Origin: a virus
IMG/VR virus record: IMGVR_UViG_3300008116_000070
Coordinates: 1-47,794 of that record
Direction: 5' to 3' (one strand)
Length of the DNA stretch: 47,794 bases
The notes under the pieces are model-generated. The model saw nothing but the letters and a program-made list of their open reading frames with translations, was not told the origin of the DNA and ran no database searches. Shown here one piece after another: positions 41,845 to 47,794 of the stretch. Positions within the stretch are counted from its first letter, which is position 1. Every line of letters begins with the position of its first letter. Position numbers and translations under genes: made by a program.

Positions 41845-41878
41845 GGGGCTAACGCGTCTGCATATCGGCGTTAGCCCC
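41845..41878 (+). terminator. Terminator-like hairpin in the MoxR leader
   Basis: An 11-bp perfect stem (GGGGCTAACGC with GCGTTAGCCCC), 12-base loop, followed by TTGCCCATTT, only moderately T-rich. It follows the long-range folded domain, so it may end that RNA, or act as an attenuator for the MoxR operon. Confidence 0.65.
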
Positions 41879-41892
41879 TTGCCCATTTAGTT

Positions 41893-41955
41893 AGTGGCTA
41901 GTAGGGTAACCAACAGGTTTGGTTATCTTGCTAGCCACTTACACCGTGTAAGTGG
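41893..41955 (+). promoter_or_regulatory. Two mutually exclusive hairpins before the MoxR gene
   Basis: Hairpin A pairs AGTGGCTAG (41893-41901) with CTAGCCACT (41931-41939), with GGTAACCA/TGGTTATC (one mismatch) inside. Hairpin B pairs CCACTTAC (41935-41942) with GTAAGTGG (41948-41955), loop ACCGT. They share CCACT, so only one can form at a time. Such overlap is typical of switches or attenuators. The start codon stands about 40 bases further on, after an AAGGGAAAGG site. Confidence 0.55.
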
Positions 41956-41993
41956 TGAGGTAGAAATACCAACTAAAGAAGGGAAAGGCAACA

Positions 41994-43385
41994 ATGAATA
42001 TAGCGATGTTCGTCGAGACGTATACACCGTCTATGGGAGCAAATAAGCGTCAAACTCTTATTGTTCCTAACAATGATCTGAACAACGAATCTGTTCCAGT
42101 TCTGGTTTATTCCAGAGTAACTGATGGAGAAAAAGGTCCACATAACAAGTGGCAACCGACTACTCTCTATTCGTTATTGGACGTTGTATCTGAACACGAG
42201 ACCGTAACTAATCGACCAATCGCTGTCTATGTAACTGACGGTGATTACACACAGATCAGTGAGCGTGGATATTCTCCAGTGCTTGGCAACAAAGCGTTGT
42301 CATCATTCAAGAATTCCAAGACAGTAGATGGTAGACCAGCTACAGAAGCCATACAAGAACTGTATGACAAAGTATCCGTCAAGGACAAATCCCTAGCAGA
42401 AAGCATTATCGATCTGCGTAGAGATGAGCCAGAGTCCGCTCCAACACAAACATCGCCAGTTACACAGGTTCAGACACACGGCAAAGTGTTATCACTAGCA
42501 CTAGCTTCAATACCGCCGCTTGAGCTTGCATCTAAGTATGTCAATCGCACTCTATTCGGCAAGTCCGACTTTGAACGCTTTGACAAGGCCAAAGAAATGG
42601 GCGAAGACGTCCTTATCTACGGCCCTACCGGTCCCGGTAAGACTACTGCAGTTCTAGCATGGGCATCTGCACGCAGACAGCGTGTTGCTCAAGTGTCTGG
42701 CAATGCAGCGCTAGAGACATCTACTCTCTTTGGTAAAGATATATATGACCATGAGACAGGTGGCTTTGCCTGGATTGACGGTCCTGTTACTGACGTTGTT
42801 CGTAACGGTGGCGTACTCATCCTTGACGAGTTTAACTTTATCTCGCCAAAGATATACACCAGTCTATATTCACTCCTTGACGGACGACGTGTCCTTCAGC
42901 TATTGGATCATCACGGCGAGACAATTGAGGCTCATCCAGACCTCATGATCTTTGCCACCATGAACCCAGAGTATGTCGGTACTACGCCGCTCAATTTTGC
43001 TATGCGTAATCGTTTCTCAGTTCAAATTCACTGGGACTACGACGACGATGTCGAGGATAAGTTGATTAAGTCTAAGACCATCAAACTTATCGTCAAGCAA
43101 ATGCGTAACGAAGCAGCAAAAGGTGAGTTTGAAACTCCAATCTCAACCAATATGGCAATGGAGCTTGAACGCTTTATACCAGCATTTGGCTATGAGTTTG
43201 CAGTAGCTAACTTTATTGCACACTTTGACAAGGACGAGCAGGACAAGGTCCAGCTTGTATTCCAAACTCACGAATACAATCTTCGTGAAGAGTTCAACCT
43301 CAATGAGGTACAGCTAGTACAAGATAAAGGATCTGAGACTCCTGTCGCAGATGAAGTAGACGCTTGGCTAAAGACAAAGAACTAG
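41994..43385 (+). CDS. MoxR / CobS-type AAA+ ATPase
   Basis: 463 aa. N-terminal 160 residues are an unknown domain (MNIAMFVETYTPSMGANKRQ). The AAA+ core has Walker A 'IYGPTGPGKTTAV' (208-220), Walker B 'GVLILDEFNFI' (273-283), sensor 1 'MIFATMNPEYVGTTPLNFA' (318-336) and arginines R338 and R340 in 'MRNRFSVQI'. This order and the 'MNP' motif are typical of MoxR and CobS-like proteins, which act as remodelling ATPases together with a VWA-domain partner. The partner is encoded 9 bases downstream. It contains one copy of the 13-bp repeat. A role in assembling or remodelling a metal or protein complex is inferred. Confidence 0.9.
   Translation: MNIAMFVETYTPSMGANKRQTLIVPNNDLNNESVPVLVYSRVTDGEKGPHNKWQPTTLYSLLDVVSEHETVTNRPIAVYVTDGDYTQISERGYSPVLGNKALSSFKNSKTVDGRPATEAIQELYDKVSVKDKSLAESIIDLRRDEPESAPTQTSPVTQVQTHGKVLSLALASIPPLELASKYVNRTLFGKSDFERFDKAKEMGEDVLIYGPTGPGKTTAVLAWASARRQRVAQVSGNAALETSTLFGKDIYDHETGGFAWIDGPVTDVVRNGGVLILDEFNFISPKIYTSLYSLLDGRRVLQLLDHHGETIEAHPDLMIFATMNPEYVGTTPLNFAMRNRFSVQIHWDYDDDVEDKLIKSKTIKLIVKQMRNEAAKGEFETPISTNMAMELERFIPAFGYEFAVANFIAHFDKDEQDKVQLVFQTHEYNLREEFNLNEVQLVQDKGSETPVADEVDAWLKTKN
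42441..42453 (+). repeat. Dispersed 13-bp repeat, copy 4
   Basis: CCAACACAAACAT in the MoxR-type gene, read as codons for PTQT. The reading frame differs from copy 1. A 12-base match is also present on the minus strand in the scaffold gene (17082-17093), again coding PTQT, so codon usage may explain part of the pattern. Confidence 0.55.
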
Positions 43386-43394
43386 GAGCAATAA

Positions 43395-45386
43395 ATGGGA
43401 TATGTAGATGAGATAGAACAAGGAGAGTTTCGATCTGAGAAAGAACAGATTCGAGCACTCCAACTCTCAACACTTGCCAGAGTGTATGAGGGTGCTGATC
43501 GAGTTCTAACTGGCGATCCTATCACTGTTCAGGTCGTTAAAGAAGGTCACGCAGCAGCGTGGTCGGATGGTGAAACGATCTGGCTAAATGCTTCAAAGAT
43601 AGACGAAATGGATATAGAAACGCTGACTAACGTGACTGGTCTTAACTATCACGAATTGGCTCATCACTTCTATTCTCCTCGCAAAGGAACAACGATAATC
43701 AAGTGGGTCATTGATACAGGTTTTTACATGGCGTTTAACCTGTTGGAGGACGCACGATGCGAGACGTTGTTCATTGCAAGGTATCCATCAGTCATGCCCT
43801 ACTTGCAAGAGATTGCACTCAAGCATGCAGCGGCAACTCCAGATACTGCAGTGACAAACTACCCAATGCTTTATGGTAGACGTTACTTGCCAGTTCATAT
43901 CAGAGAAGCGTTTAGAGATATGTTCTACAAACCAGAACTAATTCCAGACATTCAACGCATCATTGATGAGTACAGACTCTTAGCATTTCCAAGAGACTAC
44001 AAACGTGCTCAACAATTGATCGAGGAGTTTCAAAAGCTCGTCCTTGATGAGCTAGATCAAGAGATGATGAATGCTGGACATGCTGGATGTATGGACAGAC
44101 TACCGTTAATCAAGGGTAGACCAGAACCAGGCAAAGCTCAAGAACGTGACGCAAAGGTTGCTGCAAACATGGGTACAAGAGAGTCAGTCTATACACCCAA
44201 AGACCCAGCAACTCCGCAAGACGTTACTGAGGAACAAGAAGAATGGCCTGGTGGCTGTGGATTCCCAGTTGGCCCGGACGATTCGGAAGAATCATCATCC
44301 ATCGTAAAAGGTGGTAATGGAGTACCAATAAGTTCTACAACAATTCCACAGAATGCTGAAGAAGCTCTTGAACTGCGTCAGCAAAACAAAGAACGCATTG
44401 ATCAACTCGACCCAGAGTTAGAAGATCAGATCTCTTTGAATGCTGGTAGCGGACACCACAAGAGTTTCGGTGGTATACCCAATGATCTAATGGATGATAT
44501 ACAAGATGCTTTAGAAGACATATATTCACGTAAAGATGTTCTACGTGATATACGCAGAAAGCAGCGAGTAATCATAACTGGTCGTGAAGATTTCGATGAG
44601 GCCGAGGCTGGAGTCTTTGACTCTGTCCCTGTCCCACCAGTTAATCTTCTAGACTACAAGAAATTCTCACACGAACTACAAAAGCTTAGAGATGACTCAG
44701 AACCACACTGGTTCAGGGGAGTATCTTCCGGCAAGCTGAATGTGCGTAGGTTTATACGCAATAGGAATGCCGAAGAAGCCTTTGACCGTTGGACTGAAGG
44801 AGATGACAGCACAGACATAGAAGCTGTTATCTTGATCGATCGTTCTGGCTCAATGAACAGTGACAATAACGATCGTCAAGCATCTCTAATGTGCTGGACT
44901 ATTAAACGTGCTTTAGAGCACATAGACTGTCCAGTAACTGTCTATGCATTTGACGACAAGACAGAGATCGCATACACAAGAGCCCAGAAAGCTGAACGTA
45001 CCAAGTACAAGTTCATCTATGGCAATGGCGGTACCGATCCATACGAGTCGTTACTGATGGCAGAAAAAGTACTACTGTCATCTCAACGTAAGAATAAGAT
45101 GCTGTTCATGATTACGGACGGTGTCTTTAACTCTGATAAAAATGATGATGTAATTAAACGCATCAGCAAGCGGGGTATCTTGACCACGATGGTGTTAATC
45201 ATGCGTGACAGAGACTATGCCTCCATAGAAGAGAGAAACCAGCAAGCAATCAACAAATATGGTAGCCCGGAGTATGAGCTACAACATGGTGCTGAATTGT
45301 TTAAGCGAGTTAACTCAAGCAAAGACTTACTTGCTTTGGCTAAAGAAGTAGTGGTCGGAGCAATTAAGAAAAAACAGAGAATATAA
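43395..45386 (+). CDS. Metallopeptidase-like plus von Willebrand A domain protein
   Basis: 663 aa. The N-terminal domain has 'TGLNYHELAHHFYSP', an HExxH zinc motif (His86, Glu87, His90), with acidic residues in 'LEDARCETLF' (118-119) as a likely third ligand. The middle (about 240-350) is a flexible, acidic linker. The C-terminal VWA domain has the metal-ion site 'VILIDRSGSMNS' (482-486), Thr547 in 'GNGGTDPYESL' and 'MLFMITDGVFNS'. This combination of a metallopeptidase-like domain with VWA matches the DUF2201-type family and the CobT/ViaA partners of MoxR ATPases. It and the ATPase are neighbours in one operon. Whether the peptidase is active is not known. Confidence 0.88.
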   Translation: MGYVDEIEQGEFRSEKEQIRALQLSTLARVYEGADRVLTGDPITVQVVKEGHAAAWSDGETIWLNASKIDEMDIETLTNVTGLNYHELAHHFYSPRKGTTIIKWVIDTGFYMAFNLLEDARCETLFIARYPSVMPYLQEIALKHAAATPDTAVTNYPMLYGRRYLPVHIREAFRDMFYKPELIPDIQRIIDEYRLLAFPRDYKRAQQLIEEFQKLVLDELDQEMMNAGHAGCMDRLPLIKGRPEPGKAQERDAKVAANMGTRESVYTPKDPATPQDVTEEQEEWPGGCGFPVGPDDSEESSSIVKGGNGVPISSTTIPQNAEEALELRQQNKERIDQLDPELEDQISLNAGSGHHKSFGGIPNDLMDDIQDALEDIYSRKDVLRDIRRKQRVIITGREDFDEAEAGVFDSVPVPPVNLLDYKKFSHELQKLRDDSEPHWFRGVSSGKLNVRRFIRNRNAEEAFDRWTEGDDSTDIEAVILIDRSGSMNSDNNDRQASLMCWTIKRALEHIDCPVTVYAFDDKTEIAYTRAQKAERTKYKFIYGNGGTDPYESLLMAEKVLLSSQRKNKMLFMITDGVFNSDKNDDVIKRISKRGILTTMVLIMRDRDYASIEERNQQAINKYGSPEYELQHGAELFKRVNSSKDLLALAKEVVVGAIKKKQRI

Positions 45387-45396
45387 GGGAGGGTAT

Positions 45397-45885
45397 ATGT
45401 ACAGAAAGATAATCCTTGATGGACTCAAGGATAGAGCAGATAGCAAAGACATCTCTCGAATGATAGTTCTTATAAACTATAAGGAAACCTTCAGAGACTT
45501 TGCTGACTTCAACAAGTATGATCCGCTGTTCTGGGAAAACCTAGCCAAGGACATACAAAACAACTCATCCAACCCAAAGATGGCGATATCTCCCCTATCT
45601 ATTGCTGCAGGACAATACCTACTAGGTGGTCCTAAAGCAGACGTAGATAAGGCAAAAGAAATCGTGGCTATGGGTATGGCCGTTGACAGCGACCACAAGT
45701 TCATACAACTATATGCCAAGGCTATAGTCGGTATGCAAATCGGAGCGGTCAAGGGAGTTGACATGCTTAGCACTCGTGCAGAAATGGTAAACGACTGCAA
45801 GTTACCAAATCAAATAGCAGCAGAAGAGCTAGAGCTTAGTATGCTCAGTGGAGATGGGAGTGAAACAGATTGTACATCGTTCTAG
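45397..45885 (+). CDS. Hypothetical protein, possibly DUF4192-like
   Basis: 162 aa. AAGGGAGGGTAT precedes the ATG. 'WENLAKDIQNNSSNPKMAIS' and 'PLSIAAGQYLLGGPKADVDK' followed by 'AKEIVAMGMAVDSDHKFIQL' resemble the helical repeats of the C-terminal part of actinobacterial DUF4192 proteins; this is a weak impression. It follows the VWA gene by 10 bases and overlaps the next gene, so it belongs to the MoxR operon. Confidence 0.65.
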   Translation: MYRKIILDGLKDRADSKDISRMIVLINYKETFRDFADFNKYDPLFWENLAKDIQNNSSNPKMAISPLSIAAGQYLLGGPKADVDKAKEIVAMGMAVDSDHKFIQLYAKAIVGMQIGAVKGVDMLSTRAEMVNDCKLPNQIAAEELELSMLSGDGSETDCTSF

Positions 45886-46184
45886 ACACACTAACAAATG
45901 ATGCAATAGGTCCGTTTGATACAGACCACGACGCATACATATTCTGCTTAGAGGCAGCAGACCTCGTAGCAGATAGTGATATCTCCAACTTCGATATACA
46001 TGAATTGCTTGAGCCTCAGGAATGGGCGCTCAACAATCTAGAAACAGAAGATATGGACAAGATACTCACTGCAAGCAATACAAAGGAAACACCTAAAGTA
46101 GAACCAATATCATACAAGAGAGGAGAACCTGATGTCAACAACGACTCAGAGGACGAGACGGTCTACAGCACCGTTTCTGATTAG
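45870..46184 (+). CDS. Hypothetical acidic protein (104 aa)
   Basis: Starts at TTG 45870, with GGGAG before it; no ATG is available nearby. MYIVLDTLTNDAIGPFDTDH then 'DAYIFCLEAADLVADSDISN', a small acidic alpha/beta domain, and a disordered end with Asp, Glu and Ser. It overlaps the genes on both sides (16 and 53 bases). No family is recognised. Confidence 0.6.
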   Translation: MYIVLDTLTNDAIGPFDTDHDAYIFCLEAADLVADSDISNFDIHELLEPQEWALNNLETEDMDKILTASNTKETPKVEPISYKRGEPDVNNDSEDETVYSTVSD

Positions 46185-46704
46185 ACGAGTAGATGCTATT
46201 ACTCGTATGGAAAAGAACAAGGCAATTATAGAAAAGTATAAAGCCTTGAGCACGCAGGTAGAGCGATTCGACTACGACCGTTGGGCACAGAGCAATAGAG
46301 AATATCTGTTGAGTCTTATACCAACAATTAGTAGCATCGATATCAATACCAACATAGATCGCTATCACTATAGAAACAACGGTGATGGTATGGGTCCAGG
46401 AACTGTTAGCTTTACTATCCAATCTAGAGATATACCTACCTGGCCAATGAAACCAAAGGGTAGTCCGGTATCCAAAGAAGCTCTTCAAATAATCCAGGAA
46501 TGGGTGAAGGAAGAGAACGCAGGGCAGTACGGTCGTGGCAAGAGCCTAGGCTCTAAGTATGACCGCATGTCTGCAATGATCGAGTTGCTCAAGATCTCAG
46601 ACGAACAGTATGTTGACGCTAAGTTCTACGAAGACATACAGATATTCGTTACTGACCTTGAGAACAAATTAGTCACCGCAACAAACACTGCGGTCGAAGA
46701 CTAA
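46132..46704 (+). CDS. Hypothetical protein (190 aa)
   Basis: AGAGGAG stands before the ATG. Basic start (MSTTTQRTRRSTAPFLIRRV), then helices and a strand-rich centre (YRNNGDGMGPGTVSFTIQSR), and a helical end (YVDAKFYEDIQIFVTDLENK). The first 53 bases overlap the tail of the previous gene in another frame. No motif is recognised. Confidence 0.68.
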   Translation: MSTTTQRTRRSTAPFLIRRVDAITRMEKNKAIIEKYKALSTQVERFDYDRWAQSNREYLLSLIPTISSIDINTNIDRYHYRNNGDGMGPGTVSFTIQSRDIPTWPMKPKGSPVSKEALQIIQEWVKEENAGQYGRGKSLGSKYDRMSAMIELLKISDEQYVDAKFYEDIQIFVTDLENKLVTATNTAVED

Positions 46705-46727
46705 TAAAGCAACGAGAGGGGAAAGAA

Positions 46728-46964
46728 ATGGCAGAAGAAAATGAGGACAACGACAACTTCGGTTGCTTACCGGATATGTCTGACGTCCCAGATATGATCA
46801 AACCCATGATAATCGAGCAAGCAGTACACGTAGCTATGGTTGTACTTGACGAACTTGAGAAAGAGGGTACGCTGTTTGAAATAGTTGGCAATTGGTCTAG
46901 AGAACAGACCGCCAAACATACAAAAGCAATAGCCATAAAACATCTAGAAGAAGGGCACGAATAA
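46728..46964 (+). CDS. Small acidic protein (78 aa)
   Basis: MAEENEDNDNFGCLPDMSDV, then helices (MIIEQAVHVAMVVLDELEKE; REQTAKHTKAIAIKHLEEGH). GAGAGGGGAAAG precedes the ATG. Coupled to the next gene by TAATG. No family is recognised. Confidence 0.65.
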   Translation: MAEENEDNDNFGCLPDMSDVPDMIKPMIIEQAVHVAMVVLDELEKEGTLFEIVGNWSREQTAKHTKAIAIKHLEEGHE

Positions 46965-47593
46965 TGCACGAACCAGCATGTAAAAATAAGATGACGGTTC
47001 TTGGCAACAAAGAAGACATACAGTCGTTTATGGACTGGGTCTCTACTTCTGAATCGCCAATATCGTTAGAAAAAGCAATCCCAATTCCAGACGAAGTAAA
47101 GTCTTTGGATCCCAATCTAATAACCCCATCAATGCTAGAGAGGTACGGGGCAATAGATCCTATGACCTGGAAGGATGAAAACTGGGGTGTATTCAAAGAC
47201 TTCATGGAGGTAAAACTTACAGCCGACGTGGAGCTTGATGATGAAGAAACAGAGATGCTAACCGCAAATCTAAACACTGGCATGGTTGCAAATAGGATCG
47301 TTGCGTACAGCTATGTAACTCAATGTATCCCGCCGCTACATGCATATCGACGCTTTAGCGAAGAGCATCCTAACTTAATGTTTCATATGTCCTTTGACGT
47401 GGACACAACAGATAAACACAACACCTGCGGTTTCTTGCTAGTCAAGGCTGGCAAGATGCTAAAGCGCTGGTTCAATCCAATGAGCTACAGATCGTTTCAA
47501 GCACAGATGGATGGGGAAGGAGGTTTCTCCAGTCTTCTTGCTTTAGCTGCGCTTAAAGATGAAAAACTACAAGTAGAAGGAGAGGACGAGTAA
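46964..47593 (+). CDS. Api92 / DUF1281-like protein
   Basis: 209 aa. 'CKNKMTVLGNKEDIQSFMDW', 'LEKAIPIPDEV', 'YGAIDPMTWKDENWGVFKDF' and 'TQCIPPLHAYRRFSEEHPNL' followed by 'MFHMSFDVD' agree with the ferredoxin-like Api92/DUF1281 family: N-x-x-x-V-x-G start, P-I-P motif, W-x-x-x-N-W-G, then S-E-x-H-P. It is found in phages and plasmids. Role unknown. It shares one-base overlaps with both neighbours. Confidence 0.75.
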   Translation: MHEPACKNKMTVLGNKEDIQSFMDWVSTSESPISLEKAIPIPDEVKSLDPNLITPSMLERYGAIDPMTWKDENWGVFKDFMEVKLTADVELDDEETEMLTANLNTGMVANRIVAYSYVTQCIPPLHAYRRFSEEHPNLMFHMSFDVDTTDKHNTCGFLLVKAGKMLKRWFNPMSYRSFQAQMDGEGGFSSLLALAALKDEKLQVEGEDE

Positions 47594-47787
47594 TGCTTAG
47601 ACTAAAAGTAGTCTTTGAGGTGCAAATCTATGAGGGTCGTGTAAATGAGCCATACGAACAGCAAGCATGGGACTTATGGTTCTACGACCAGTTCCTTAAG
47701 AACGGCATCAACAAAGACTTCCTCAGAGGCGGCGAGCATGTCAAACTGCTTTCCGTAACAAACATGGACGAGAAGGATGGGGGGTGA
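47593..47787 (+). CDS. Hypothetical small protein (64 aa)
   Basis: MLRLKVVFEVQIYEGRVNEP start with a beta strand, then 'AWDLWFYDQFLKNGINKDFL' and an acidic end. Coupled to the previous gene by TAATG. No family is recognised. The GGGGTGAG at its end may be the ribosome site for the next gene. Confidence 0.65.
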   Translation: MLRLKVVFEVQIYEGRVNEPYEQQAWDLWFYDQFLKNGINKDFLRGGEHVKLLSVTNMDEKDGG

Positions 47788-47789
47788 GC

Positions 47790-47794
47790 ATGAA
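47790..47794 (+). CDS. Possible start of the next gene, cut by window edge
   Basis: An ATG at 47790-47792 follows the GGGGTGAG sequence at 47781-47788 at a short distance. Only five bases are in the window, so nothing more can be said. Confidence 0.25.

Overview
This window is part of the genome of a tailed double-stranded DNA phage (Caudoviricetes) that infects an actinobacterium. The phage identity rests on a large terminase, portal, scaffold, HK97-fold capsid protein of the N4-gp56 type, collagen-like tail fibres and a lysis cassette. The actinobacterial host is inferred from a WhiB-type iron-sulphur regulator, a DUF7455-like zinc protein, a PASTA-domain protein and a proteasome-type Ntn hydrolase. 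The base composition looks moderate rather than GC-rich, which would fit low-GC freshwater Actinobacteria better than Streptomyces or Mycobacterium; this is inference. No integrase, DNA polymerase, tape measure or tail tube is visible, so the window is only part of the genome and lifestyle cannot be decided.

Layout: almost everything from 1 to about 34.25 kb is on the minus strand (the late arm) and everything from about 34.8 kb on is on the plus strand (probably the early arm). They diverge from a 556-base intergenic region (34249-34804) that carries a tandem 9-bp repeat and a hairpin-dense segment. Reading the late arm in its direction of transcription (34 kb down to 1): Hsp20 and a proteasome/HslV-like subunit; small Lys-rich and zinc-binding proteins, an HNH-type protein and two long Lys/Arg-rich proteins; a PASTA protein; a lysis cassette (very long Ser/Pro/Thr/Glu-rich secreted protein, small holin-like membrane proteins, a lipoprotein, a CHAP endolysin) with one opposing gene for a secreted transglycosylase behind a structured leader; small proteins and the large terminase; portal, scaffold and capsid; a connector-type protein; a bank of collagen-like and other fibre proteins; then glycosyltransferases and an FkbM-type methyltransferase interleaved with two more collagen-like proteins.

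The plus-strand arm starts with a run of very small proteins, many with CxxC zinc-ribbon pairs and strong Shine-Dalgarno sites, followed by DUF3846-like and WhiB genes and a tRNA with anticodon CAT. A structured segment follows the tRNA, then two unknown genes. A second structured leader with a terminator precedes a MoxR-type AAA+ ATPase and a protein joining an HExxH metallopeptidase-like domain to a von Willebrand A domain. Small co-directional genes, including one resembling Api92/DUF1281, run to the right edge.

The most interesting points are the coupling of GPT-rich collagen fibres with a Skp1-GlcNAc-transferase-like enzyme and other sugar enzymes (a possible phage fibre O-glycosylation system), the MoxR/VWA-metallopeptidase pair behind a long structured leader, the proteasome-like plus Hsp20 pair, the phased 9-bp repeat between the arms, and several structured RNA candidates that match nothing I recognise.
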